The notes beneath the pieces are model-generated. The model saw only the letters and a program-made list of their open reading frames with translations, was not told the DNA's origin and ran no database searches. From positions 806,001 through 870,000 of the forward strand of contig JAWQEG010000084.1 in NCBI GenBank assembly GCA_033782935.1: a DNA stretch of 64,000 nt, in the 5' to 3' direction. Source of the stretch: Petrolisthes cinctipes. Lineage: Eukaryota; Arthropoda; Malacostraca; Decapoda; Porcellanidae. A program made the translations under genes and the position numbers. Position 1 is the first letter of the stretch, and every line of letters begins with the position of its first letter. Below, piece by piece: positions 21,937 to 35,258 of the stretch.

Positions 21937-22934
21937 AAAACATGCTGAAAATCGATATTTTTGGTGCCCAAAGTCAATATGTGCATGTATCTTCTGTACC
22001 CGTTTATATCTCAAATTCAGGCTTAAAACACCCGAAAATTCAATATTTTGGGGTCCCAGAAGCAATCTGTACATGCCTACTCAGTGCTAGAATATTTTCA
22101 AAATATAGGCTAAAAACATGCTAAAAATCGATCTTTTAGGTGCCAAAAAGTCGATATCTCAAATTCAGTCCCAAAACACCCGAAAATTCGATATTTAGAG
22201 GTCCCAGAAGGTATCTGTACATGCCTACTCCGTGTTAGAGTATTTTCAAAATACAGGCCAAAAACATACTGAAAATCGATCTTTTAGGTGCCCAAAAGTC
22301 GATATGTGCATGCATCTTCTGTACCCGTTTATATCTCAAATTCTGGCCCTAAACACCCGAAAATTCGATATTTTGGGGTCCCAGAAGGAATCTGTACAGT
22401 GCTAGAATATTTTCAAAATATATGCTAAAAACATGCTAAAAATCGACATTTTAGGTGCCAAAAAATCGATATCTCAAATTCAGTCCCAAAACACCCGAAA
22501 ATTCGATATTTAGAGGTCCCAGAAGGTATCTGTACATGCCTACTCCGTGTTAGAGTATTTTCAAAATACAGGCCAAAAACATACTGAAAATCGATCTTTT
22601 AGGTGCACAAAAGTCGATATGTGCATGCATCTTCTGTACCCGTTTATATCTCAAATTCTGGCCCTAAACACCCGAAAATTCGATATTTTGGGGTCCCAGA
22701 AGCGATCTGTACATGCCTACTCCGTGTTAGAGTATTTTCAAAATTCAGGCCCAAAACATACTGAAAATCGATCTTTTAGGTGCACAAAAGTCGATATGTG
22801 CATGCATCTTCAGTGCCCGTTTATATCTCAAATTCAGGCTCAAAACACCCGAAAATTCGATATTTAGGGGTCCCAGAAGCGATCTGTACATGCCTACTCC
22901 GTGTTAGAGTATTTTCAAAATACATGCTCAAAAC

Positions 22935-25900
22935 ATACTGAAAATCGATCTTTTAGGTGCCAAAAAGTCGATATCTCAAATTCAGTCCCAAAACACCAGA
23001 AAATTCGATATTTAGGGGCCCCAGAAGCGATCTGTACATGCCTACTCCGTGTTAGAGTATTTTCAAAATTCATGCTCAAAACATACTGAAAATCGATCTT
23101 TTAGGTGCACAAAAGTCGATATGTGCATGCATCTTCAGTGCCCGTTTATATCTCAAATTCAGGCTCAAAACACCCGAAAATTCGATATTTAGGGGTCCCA
23201 GAAGCGATCTGTACATGCCTACTCCGTGTTAGAGTATTTTCAAAATACATGCTCAAAACATACTGAAAATCGATCTTTTAGGTGCACAAAAGTCAATATG
23301 TGCATGCATCTTCAGTACCCGTTTATATCTCAAATTCAGGCTCAAAACACCCGAAAATTCAATATTTTGGGGTCCCAGAAGCAATCTGTACATGCCTACT
23401 CAGTGTTAGAGTATTTTCAAAATACAGGCCCAAAACATGCTGAAAATCGATATTTTAGATGCCCAAAGTCAATATGTGCATGTATCTTCTGTACCCGTTT
23501 ATATCTCAAATTCAGGCTCAAAACACCCGAAAATTCAATATTTTGGGGTCCCAGAAGCAATCTGTACATGCCTACACAGTGCTAGAATATTTTCAAAATA
23601 TAGGCTAAAAACATGCTAAAAATCGATATTATAGGTGCCAAAAAATCGATATCTCAAATTCAGTCCCATAACACCCGAAAATTCGATATTTAGAGGTCCC
23701 AGAAGGTATCTGTACATGCCTACTCCGTGTTAGAGTATTTTCAAAATACAGGCCAATAACATACTGAAAATCGATCTTTTAGGGGCCCAAAAGTCGATAT
23801 GTGCATTCATCTTCTGTACCCGTTTATATCTCAAATTCTGGCCCTAAACACCCGAAAATTCGATATTTTGGGGTCCCAGAAGCGATCTGTACATGCCTAC
23901 TCCGTGTTAGAGTATTTTCAAAATTCAGGCCCAAAACATTCTGAAAATCGATATTTTTGGTGCCCAAAGTCAATATGTGCATGTATCTTCTGTACCCGTT
24001 TATATCTCAAATTCAGGCTCAAAACACCCGAAAATTCAAGATTTTGGGGTCCCAGAAGCAATCTGTACATGCCTACTCAGTGCTAGAATATTTTCAAAAT
24101 ATAGGCTAAAAACATGCTAAAAATCGACATTTTTGGTGCCAAAAAATCGATATCTCAAATTCAGTCCCAAAACACCCAAAAATTCGATATTTATAGGTCC
24201 CAGAAGGTATCTATACATGCCTACTCCGTGTTAGAGTATTTTCGAAATACAGGCCAAAATCATACTGAAAATCGATCTTTTAGGTGCCCAAAAGTCGATA
24301 TGTACATGCATCTTCTGTACCCGTTTATATCTCAAATTCAGGCCCTAAACACCTGAAAATTCGATATTTTGGGGTCCCAGAAGCGATCTGTACATGCCTA
24401 CTCCGTGTTAGAGTATTTTCAAAATTCAGGCCCAAAAAATGCTGAAAATCTATATTTTTGGTGCCCAAAGTCAATATATGCATGTATCTTCTGTACCCGT
24501 TTATATCTCAAATTCAGGCTCAAAACACCCGAAAATTCAATTTTTTGGGGTCCCAGAAGCAATCTGTACATGCCTACTCAGTGCTAGAATATTTTCAAAA
24601 TATAGGCTAAAAACATGCTAAAAATCGATCTTTTAGGTGCCAAAAAGTCGATATCTCAAAAAAGTCCCAAAGTCTCAAAGTCCCAAAAAACCCGAAAATT
24701 CGATATTTAGGGGTCCCACAAGCGATATGTACATGCCTACTCCGTGTTAGAGTATTTTCAAAATACATGCTCAAAACATACTGAAAATCGATCTTTTAGG
24801 TGCACAAAAGTCGATATGTGCATGCATCTTCAGTACCCGTTTATATCTCAAATTCAGGCTCAAAACACCCGAAAATTCAATATTTTGGGGTCCCAGAAGC
24901 AATCTGTACATGTCTACTCCGTGTTAGAGTATTTTCAAAATACAGGCCAAAAACATACTGAAAATCGATCTTTTAGGTGCCCAAAAGTCGATATGTGCAT
25001 GCATCTTCTGTACCCGTTTATATCTTAAATTCTGGCCCTAAACACCCGAAAATTCGATATTTTGGGGTCCCAGAAGCGATCTGTACATGCCTACTCCGTG
25101 TTAGAGTATTTTCAAAATTCAGGCCCAAAACATGCTGAAAATCGATATTTTTGGTGCCCAAAGTCAATATGTGCATGTATCGTCTGTACCCGTTTATATC
25201 TCAAATTCAGGCTCAAAACACCCGAAAATTCAATATTTTGGGGTCCCAGAAGCAATCTGTACAGTGCTAGAATATTTTCAAAATATAGGCTAAAAACATG
25301 CTAAAAATCGATCTTTTAGGTGCCAAAAAGTCGATATCTCAAATTCAGTCCCAAAACACCCGAAAATTCGATATTTAGGGGTCCCAGAAGCGATCTGTAC
25401 ATGCCTACTCCGTGTTAGAGTATTTTCAAAATACATGCTCAAAACATACTGAAAATCGATCTTTTAGGTGCACAAAAGTCGATATGTGCATGCATCTTCA
25501 GTACCCGTTTATATCTCAAATTCAGGCTCAAAACACCCGAAAATTCAATATTTTGGGGTCCCAGAAGCAATCTGTACATGCCTACTCAGTGTTGGAGTAT
25601 TTTCAAAATACAGGCCGAAAACATGCTGAAAATCGATATTTTAGATGCCCAAAGTCAATATGTGCATGTATCTTCTGTACCCGTTTATATCTCAAATTCA
25701 GGCTCAAAACACCTGAAAATTCAATATTTTGGGGTCCCAGAAGCAATCTCTACATGGCTACACAGTGCTAGAATATTTTCAAAATATAGGCTAAAAACAT
25801 GCTGAAAATCGATATTTTAGGTGCCAAAAAATCGATATCTCAAATTCAGTCCCAAAACACCCGAAAATTCGATATTTAGAGGTCCCAGAAGGTATCTGTA

Positions 25901-28431
25901 CATGCCTACTCCGTGTTAGAGTATTTTCAAAATACAGGCCAAAAACATACTGAAAATCGATATTTTTGGTGCCCAAAGTCAATATGTGCATGTATCTTCT
26001 GTACCCGTTTATATCTCAAATTCAGGCTCAAAACACCCGAAAATTCAATATTTTGGGGTCCCAGAAGCAATCTGTACAGTGCTAGAATATTTTCAAAATA
26101 TATGCTAAAAACATGCTAAAAATCGATCTTTTAGGTGCCAAAAAGTCGATATCTCAAATTCAGTCCCAAAACACCCGAAAATTCGATATTTACGGGTCCC
26201 ACAAGCGATCTGTACATGCCTACTCCGTGTTAGAGTATTTTCAAAATACATGCTCAAAACATACTGAAAATCGATCTTTTAGGTGCACAAAAGTCGATAT
26301 GTGCATGCATCTTCAGTACCCGTTTATATCTCAAATTCAGGCTCAAAACACCCGAAAATTCGATATTTTGGGGTCCCAGAAGCGATCTGTACATGCCTAC
26401 TCCGTGTTAGAGTATTTTCAAAATTCAGGCCCAAAACATGCTGAAAATCGATATTTTTGGTGCCCAAAGTCAATATGTGCATGTATCTTCTGTACCCGTT
26501 TATATCTCAAATTCAGGCTCAAAACACCCGAAAATTCAATATTTTGGGGTCCCAGAAGCAATCTGTACATGCCTACTCAGTGCTAGAATATTTTCAAAAT
26601 ATAGGCTAAAAAGATGCTAAAAATCGATATTTTAGGTGCCCAAAAGTCGATATCTCAAATTCAGTCCCAAAACACCCGAAAATTCGATATTTAGGGGTCC
26701 CAGAAGCGATCTGTACATGCCTAATCCGTGTTAGAGTATTTTCAAAATACATGCTCAAAACATACTGAAAATCGATCTTTTAGGTGCACTTAAGTCGATA
26801 TGTGCATGCATCTTCAGTACCCGTTTATATCTCAAATTCAGGCTCAAAATACCCGAAAATTCAATATTTTGGGGTCCCAGATGCAATCTGTACATCCCTA
26901 CTCAGTGTTAGAGTATTTTCAAAATACAGGCCCAAAACATGCTGAAAATCGATATTTTAGATGCCCAAAGTCAATATGTGCATGTATCTTCTGTACCCGT
27001 TTATATCTCAAATTCAGGCTCAAAACACCCGAAAATTCAATATTTTGGGGTCCCAGAAGCAATCTGTACATGCCTACTCAGTGCTAGAATATTTTCAAAA
27101 TATAGGCTAAAAACATGCTAAAAATCGATCTTTTATGTGCCAAAAAGTCGATATCTCAAATTCAGTCCCAAAACACCCGAAAATTCGATATTTAGGGGTC
27201 CCAGAAGCGATCTGTACATGCCTACTCCGTGTTAGAGTATTTTCAAAATACATGCTCAAAACATACTGAAAATCGATCTCTTAGGTGCAACAAAGTCGAT
27301 ATGTGCATGCATCTTCAGTACCCGTTTATATCTCAAATTCAGGCTCAAAACACCCGAAAATTCGAAATTTTGGGGTCCCAGAAGCAATCTGTACATGCCT
27401 ACTCAGTGTTAGAGTATTTTCAAAATTCAGGCCCAAAACATGCTGAAAATCGATATTTTTGGTGCCCAAAGTCAATATGTGCATGTATCTTCTGTACCCG
27501 TTTATATCTCAAATTCAGGCTCAAAACACCCGAAAATTCAATATTTTGGGGTCCCAGAAGCAATCTGTACATGCCTACTCAGTGCTAGAATATTTTCAAA
27601 ATATAGGCTAAAAACATGCTAAAAATCGATCTTTTAGGTGCCAAAAAGTCGATATCTCAAATTCAGTCCCAAAACACCCGAAAATTCGATATTTAGGGGT
27701 CCCAGAAGCGATCTGTACATGCCTACTCCGTGTTAGAGTATTTTCAAAATACATGCTCAAAACATACTGAAAATCGATCTTTTAGGTGCACAAAAGTCGA
27801 TATGTGCATGCATCTTCAGTACCCGTTTATATCTCAAATTCAGGCTCAAAACACCCGAAAATTCAATATTTTGGGGTCCCAGAAGCAATCTGTACATGCC
27901 TACTCAGTGTTAGAGTATTTTCAAAATACAGGCCCAAAACATGCTGAAAATCGATATTTTAGATGCCCAGGGTCAATATGTGCATGTATCTTCTGTACCC
28001 GTTCATATCTCAAATTCAGGCTCAAAACACCCGAAAATTCAATATTTTGGGGTCCCAGAAGCAATCTGTACATGCCTACTCAGTGCTAGAATATTTTCAA
28101 AATATGGGCTAAAAACATGCTAAAAATCGACATTTTAGGTGCCAAAAAATCGATATCTCAAATTCAGTCCCAAAACACCCGAAAATTCGATATTTAGAGG
28201 TCCCAGAAGGTATCTGTACATGCCTACTCCGTGCTAGAGTATTTTCAAAATACAGGCCAAAAACATACTGAAAATCGATCTTTTAGGTGCCCAAAAGTCG
28301 ATATGTGCATGCATCTTCTGTACCCGTTTATATCTCAAATTCAGGCTCAAAACACCCGAAAATTCAATATTTTGGGGTCCCAGAAGCAATCTGTACAGTG
28401 CTAGAATATTTTCAAAGTATAGGCTAAAAAC
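22935..28431 (+). repeat. Block 7: left copy of the large duplicated segment, part 1
   Basis: Monomer starts: S2 22935, B2 23083, B2 23260, A2 23437, S1 23613, B1 23761, A1 23938, S1 24114, B1 24262, A1 24439, S2 24615 (163 bp), B2 24778, B1 24955, A1d 25132, S2 25298, B2 25446, A2 25623, S1 25799, A1d 25947, S2 26113, B2 26261, A1 26438, S2 26614, B2 26762, A2 26939, S2 27115, B2 27263, A1 27440, S2 27616, B2 27764, A2 27941, S1 28117, B1/Ad 28265. Most of it reappears in 35259-43249 with offsets of 12324, 13140, 13818, 13317 and 12816 bp; every change of offset equals whole monomers (816, 678, 501 and 501 bp). Confidence 0.86.
24661..24684 (+). repeat. 8 bp micro-satellite (three copies) inside S2, left copy
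   Basis: Where other S2 monomers read CTCAAATTCAGTCCC, this one has three tandem 8-mers, AAAGTCCC, AAAGTCTC and AAAGTCCC, making the monomer 163 bp instead of 148. A local slippage event on the AGTCCCAAA sequence is the simplest cause. The same monomer carries CCCACAAGCGATATG. Confidence 0.9.
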
Positions 28432-31400
28432 ATGCTAAAAATCGATCTTTTAGGTGCCAAAAAGTCGATATCTCAAATTCAGTCCCAAAACACCCTAAAA
28501 TTCGATATTTAGGGGTCCCAGAAGCGATCTGTACATGCCTACTCCGTGTTAGAGTAATTTCAAAATACATGCTCAAAACATACTGAAAATCGATCTTTTA
28601 GGTGCACAAAAGTCGATATGTGCATGCATCTTCAGTACCCGTTTATATCTCAAATTCAGGCTCAAAACACCCGAAAATTCGATATTTTGGGGTCCCAGAA
28701 GCGATCTGTACATGCCTACTCCGTGTTAGAGTATTTTCAAAATTCAGGCCCAAAACATGCTGAAAATCGATATTTTTGGTGCCCAAAATCAATATGTGCA
28801 TGTATCTTCTGTACCCGTTTATATCTCAAATTCAGGCTCAAAACACCCGAAAATTCAATATTTTGGGGTCCCAGAAGCAATCTGTACATGCCTACTCAGT
28901 GTTAGAGTATTTTCAAAATACAGGCCCAAAACATGCTGATAATCGATATTTTAGATGCCCAAAGTCAATATGTGCATGTATCTTCTGTACCCGTTTATAT
29001 CTCAAATTCAGGCTCAAAACACCCGAAAATTCAATATTTTGGGGTCCCAGAAGCAATCTGTACATGCCTACACAGTGCTAGAATATTTACAAAATATAGG
29101 CTAAAAACATGCTAAAAATCGACATTTTAGGTGCCAAAAAATCGATATCTCAAATTCAGTCCCAAAACACCCGAAAATTCGATATTTAGAGGTCCCAGAA
29201 GGTATCTGTACATGCCTACTCCGTGTTAGAGTATTTTCAAAATACAGGCCAAAAACATACTGAAAATCGATCTTTTAGGTGCCCAAAAGTCGATATGTGC
29301 ATGCATCTTCTGTACCCGTTTATATCTCAAATTCTGGCCCTAAACACCCGAAAATTCGATATTTTGGGGTCCCAGAAGCTATCTGTACATGCCTACTCAG
29401 TGTTAGAGTATTTTCAAAATTCAGGCCTAAAACATGCTGAAAATCGATATTTTTGGTGCCCAAAGTCAATATGTGCATGTATCTTCTGTACCCGTTTATA
29501 TCTCAAATTCAGGCTCAAAACACCCGAAAATTCAATATTTTGGGGTCCCAGAAGCAATCTGTACATGCCTACACAGTGCTAGAATATTTTCAAAATATAG
29601 GCTAAAAACATGCTGAAAATCGATATTTTAGGTGCCAAAAAATCGATATCTCAAATTCAGTCCCAAAACACCCGAAAATTCGATATTTAGAGGTCCCAGA
29701 AGGCATCTGTACATGCCTACTCCGTGTTAGAGTATTTTCAAAATACAGGCCAAAAACATACTGAAAATCGATCTTTTAGGTGCCCAAAAGTCGATATGTG
29801 CATGCATCTTCTGTACCCGTTTATATCTCAAATTCTGGCCCTAAACACCCGAAAATTCGATATTTTGGGGTCCCAGAAGCGATCTGTACATGCCTACTCC
29901 GTGTTAGAGTATTTTCAAAATTCAGGCCCAAAACATGCTGAAAATCGATATTTTTGGTGCCCAAAGTCAATATGTGCATGTATCTTCTGTACCCGTTTAT
30001 ATCTCAAATTCAGGCTCAAAACACCCGAAAATTCAATATTTTGGGGTACCAGAAGCAATCTGTACATGCCTACTCAGTGCTAGAATATTTTCAAAATATA
30101 GGCTAAAAACATGCTAAAAATCGATCTTTTAGGTGCCAAAAAGTCGATATCTCAAATTCAGTCCCAAAACACCCGAAAATTCGATATTTAGGGGTCCCAG
30201 AAGCGATCTGTACATGCCTACTCCGTGTTAGAGTATTTTCAAAATACATGCTCAAAACATACTGAAAATCGATCTTTTAGGTGCCCAAAAGTCGATATGT
30301 GCATGCATCTTCTGTACCCGTTTATATCTCAAATTCTGGCCCTAAACACCCGAAAATTCGATATTTTGGGGTCCCAGAAGCGATCTGTACATGCCTACTC
30401 CGTGTTAGAGTATTTTCAAAATTCAGGCCCAAAACATGCTGAAAATCGATATTTTTGGTGCCCAAAGTCAATATGTGCATGTATCTTCTGTACCCGTTTA
30501 TATCTCAAATTCAGGTTCAAAACACCCGAAACTTCAATATTTTGGGGTCCCAGAAGCAATCTGTACAGTGCTAGAATATTTTCAAAATATAGGCTAAAAA
30601 CATGCTAAAAATCGATCTTTTATGTGCCAAAAAGTCGATATCTCAAATTCAGTCCCAAAACACCCGAAAATTCGATATTTAGGGGTCCCAGAAGCGATCT
30701 GTACATGCTTACTCCGTGTTAGAGTATTTTCAAAATACATGCTCAAAACATACTGAAAATCGATCTTTTAGGTGCACAATAGTCGATTTGTGCATGCATC
30801 TTCAGTACCCGTTTATATCTCAAATTCAGGCTCAAAAACACCCGAAAATTCAATATTTTGGGGTCCCAGAAGCAATCTGTACATGCCTACTCAGTGTTAG
30901 AGTATTTTCAAAATACAGGCCCAAAACATGCTGAAAATCGATATTTTAGATGCCCAAAGTCAATATGTGCATGTATCTCCTGTACCCGTTTATATCTCAA
31001 ATTCAGGCTCAAAACACCCGAAAATTCAATATTTTGGGGTCCCAGAAGCAATCTGTACATGCCTACACAGTGCTAGAATATTTTCAAAATATAGTCTAAA
31101 AACATGCTGAAAATCGACATTTTAGGTGCCAAAAAATCGATATCTCAAATTCAGTCCCAAAACACCCGAAAATTCGATATTTAGAGGTCCCAGAAGGTAT
31201 CTGTACATGCCTACTCCGTGTTAGAGTATTTTCAAAATACAAGACAAAAACATACTGAAAATCGATCTTTTAGGTGCCCAAAAGTCAATATGTGCATGCA
31301 TCTTCTGTACCCGTTTATATCTCAAATTCAGGCTCAAAACACCCGAAAATTCAATATTTTGGGGTCCCAGAAGCAATCTGTACATGCCTACTCAGTGTTA

Positions 31401-34400
31401 GAGTATTTTCAAAATACAGGCCCAAAACATGCTGAAAATCGATATTTTAGATGCCCAAAGTCAATATGTGCATGTATCTTCTGTACCCGTTTATATCTCA
31501 AATTCAGGCTCAAAACACCCGAAAATTCAATATTTTGGGGTCCCAGAAGCAATCTGTACATGCCTACACAGTGCTAGAATATTTTCAAAATATAGGCTAA
31601 AAACATGCTGAAAATCGACATTTTAGGTGCCAAAAAATCGATATCTCAAATTCAGTCCCAAAACACCCGAAAATTCGATATTTAGAGGTCCCAGAAGGTA
31701 TCTGTACATGCCTACTCCGTGTTAGAGTATTTTCAAAATACAGGCCAAAAACATACTGAAAATCGATCTTTTAGGTGCCCAAAAGTCGATATGTGCATGC
31801 ATCTTCTGTACCCGTTTATATCTCAAATTCTGGCCCTAAACACCCGAAAATTCGATATTTTGGGGTCCCAGAAGCGATCTGTACATGCCTACTCCGTGTT
31901 AGAGTATTTTCAAAATTCAGGCCCAAAACATGCTGAAAATCGATATTTTTGGTGCCCAAAGTCAATATGTGCATGTATCTTCTGTACCCGTTTATATCTC
32001 AAATTCAGGCTCAAAACACCAGAAAATTCAATATTTTGGGGTCCCAGAATCAATCTGTACAGTGCTAGAATATTTTCAAAATATAGGCTAAAAACATGCT
32101 AAAAATCGATCTTTTAGGTGCCAAAAAGTCGATATCTCAAATTCAGTCCCAAAACACCCGAAAATTCGATATTTAGGGGTCCCAGAAGCGATCTGTACAT
32201 GCCTACTCCGTGTTAGAGTATTTTCAAAATACATGCTCAAAACATACTGAAAATCGATCTTTTAGGTGCACAAAAGTCGATATGTGAATGCATCTTCAGT
32301 ACCCGTTTATATCTCAAATTCAGGCTCAAAACACCCGAAAATTCAATATTTTGGGGTCCCAGAAGCAATCTGTACATGCCTACTCAGTGTTAGAGTATTT
32401 TCAAAATACAGGCCCAAAACATGCTGAAAATCGATATTTTAGATGCCCAAAGTCAATATGTGCATGTATCTCCTGTACCCGTTTATATCTCAAATTCAGG
32501 CTCAAAACACCCGAAAATTCAATATTTTGGGGTCCCAGAAGCAATCTGTACATGCCTACACAGTGCTAGAATATTTTCAAAATATAGGCTAAAAACATGC
32601 TGAAAATCGACATTTTAGGTGCCAAAAAATCGATATCTCAAATTCAGTCCCAAAACACCCGAAAATTCGATATTTAGAGGTCCCAGAAGGTATCTGTACA
32701 TGCCTACTCCGTGTTAGAGTATTTTCAAAATACAAGACAAAAACATACTGAAAATCGATCTTTTAGGTGCCCAAAAGTCGATATGTGCATGCATCTTCTG
32801 TACCCGTTTATATCTCAAATTCTGGACCTAAACACCCGAAAATTCGATATTTTGGGGTCCCAGAAGCGATCTGTACATGCCTACTCCGTGTTAGAGTATT
32901 TTCAAAATTCAGGCACAAAACATGCTGAAAATCGATATTTTTGGTGCCCAAAGTCAATATGTGCATGTATCTTCTGTACCCGTTTATATCTCAAACTCAG
33001 GCTCAAAACACCCGAAAATTCAATATTTTGGGGTCCCAGAAGCAATCTGTACATGCCTACTCAGTGCTAGAATATTTTCAAAATATAGGCTAAAAACATG
33101 CTAAAAATCGATCTTTTAGGTGCCAAAAAGTCGATATCTCAAATTCAGTCCCAAAACACCCGAAAATTCGATATTTAGGGGTCCCAGAAGCGATCTGAAC
33201 ATGCCTACTCCGTGTTAGAGTATTTTCAAAATACATGCTCAAAACATACTGAAAATCGATCTTTTAGGTGCACAAAAGTCGATATGTGCATGCATCTTCA
33301 GTACCCGTTTATATCTCAAATTCAGGCTCAAAACACCCGAAAATTCAATATTTTGTGGTCCCAGAAGCAATCTGTACATGCCTACTCAGTGTTAGAGTAT
33401 TTTCAAAATACAGGCCAAAAACATACTGAAAATCGATCTTTTAGTTGCCCAAAAGTCGATATGTGCATGTATCTTCTGTACCCGTTTATATCTCAAATTC
33501 AGGCTCAAAACACCCGAAAATTCAATATTTTGGGGTCCCAGAAGCAATCTGTATAGTGCTAGAATATTTTCAAAGTATAGGCTAAAAACATGCTAAAAAT
33601 CGATCTTTTAGGTGCCAAAAAGTCGATATCTCAAATTCAGTACCAAAACACCCGAAAATTCGATATTTAGGGGTCCCAGAAGCGATCTGTACATGCCTAC
33701 TCCGTGTTAGAGTATTTTCAAAATACATGCTCAAAACATACTGAAAATCGATCTTTTAGGTGCACAAAAGTCGATATGTGCATGCATCTTCAGTACCCGT
33801 TTATATCTCAAATTCAGGCTCAAAACACCCGAAAATTCGTTATTTTGGGGTCCCAGAAGCGATCTGTACATGCCTACTCCGTGTTAGAGTATTTTCAAAA
33901 TTCAGGCCCAAAACATGCTGAAAATCGATATTTTTGGTGCCCAAAGTCAATATGTGCATGTATCTTCTGTACCCGTTTATATCTCAAATTCAGGCTCAAA
34001 ACACCCGAAAATTCAATATTTTGGGGTCCCAGAAGCAATCTGTACATGCCTACTCAGTGTTAGAGTATTTTCAAAATACAGGCCCAAAACATGCTGAAAA
34101 TCGATATTTTAGATGCCCAAAGTCAATATGTGCATGTATCTTCTGTACCCGTTTATATCTCAAATTCAGGCTCAAAACACCCGAAAATTCAATATTTTGG
34201 GGTCCCAGAAGCAATCTGTACATGCCTACACAGTGCTAGAATATTTTCAAAATATAGGCTAAAAACATGCTGAAAATCGACATTTTAGGTGCCAAAAAAT
34301 CGATATCTCAAATTCAGTCCCAAAACACCCGAAAATTCGATATTTAGAGGTCCCAGAAGGTATCTGTACATGCCTACTCCGTGTTAGAGTATTTTCAAAA

Positions 34401-35258
34401 TACAGGCCAAAAACATACTGAAAATCGATCTTTTAGGTGCCCAAAAGTCGATATGTGCATGCATCTTCTGTACCCGTTTATATCTCAAATTCTGGCCCTA
34501 AACACCCGAAAATTCGATATTTTGGGGTCCCAGAAGCGATCTGTACATGCCTACTCCGTGTTAGAGTATTTTCAAAATTCAGGCCCAAAACATGCTGAAA
34601 ATCGATATTTTTGGTGCCCAAAGTCAATATGTGCATGTATCTTCTGTACCCGTTTATATCTCAAATTCAGGCTCAAAACACCCGAAAATTCAATATTTTG
34701 GGGTCCCAGAAGCAATCTGTACAGTGCTAGAATATTTTCAAAATATATGCTAAAAACATGCTAAAAATCGACATTTTAGGTGCGAAAAAATCGATATCTC
34801 AAATTCAGTCCCAAAACACCCGAAAATTCGATATTTAGAGGTCCCAGAAGGTATCTGTACATGCCTACTCCGTGTTAGAGTATTTTCAAAATACAGGCCA
34901 AAAACATACTGAAAATCGATCTTTTAGGTGCACAAAAGTCGATATGTGCATGCATCTTCTGTACCCGTTTATATCTCAAATTCTGGCCCTAAACACCCGA
35001 AAATTCGATATTTTGGGGTCCCAGAAGCGATCTGTACATGCCTACTCCGTGTTAGAGTATTTTCAAAATTCAGGCCCAAAACATGCTGAAAATCGATATT
35101 TTTGGTGCCCAAAGTCAATATGTGCATGTATCTTCTGTACCCGTTTATATCTCAAATTCAGGCTCAAAACACCCGAAAATTCAATATTTTGGGGTCCCAG
35201 AAGCAATCTGTACATGCCTACTCAGTGCTAGAATATTTTCAAAATATAGGCTAAAAAC
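28432..35258 (+). repeat. Block 8: left copy of the large duplicated segment, part 2
   Basis: Monomer starts: S2 28432, B2 28580, A1 28757, A2 28933, S1 29109, B1 29257, A1 29434, S1 29610, B1 29758, A1 29935, S2 30111, B1 30259, A1d 30436, S2 30602, B2 30750, A2 30928, S1 31104, B 31252, A2 31429, S1 31605, B1 31753, A1d 31930, S2 32096, B2 32244, A2 32421, S1 32597, B1 32745, A1 32922, S2 33098, B2 33246, B1/Ad 33423, S2 33590, B2 33738, A1 33915, A2 34091, S1 34267, B1 34415, A1d 34592, S1 34758, B1 34906, A1 35083. It matches 47384-50203 at offset 18952 (markers GAGTAATTTC, TATTTACAAAATA, CTCAAAAACACCC), then 50204-51224 at 17459 and 51225-52226 at 17635. Confidence 0.86.

Larger units (their letters stand above)
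18616..22934 (+). repeat. Block 6: copy 3 (diverged) of the roughly 7 kb segment
   Basis: Monomer starts: S 18616, B2/Ad 18764, S2 18931, B2/A 19079, S1 19256, B1 19404, A1 19581, A2 19757, S1 19933, B1 20081, A1 20258, S2 20434, B2 20582, A2 20759, S1 20935, B1 21083, A1 21260, S2 21436, B2/S1 hybrid 21584, B1 21761, A1 21942, S2/S1 22118, B1/Ad 22266, S1 22433, B1 22581, B2/S2 22758. The start repeats 13283 and 6270. The hexamer 19757-20758 is tandemly duplicated at 20759 with a period of exactly 1002 bp. From 21584 onward hybrid monomers dominate. A 4 bp insertion lies just before 21942. Confidence 0.85.
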
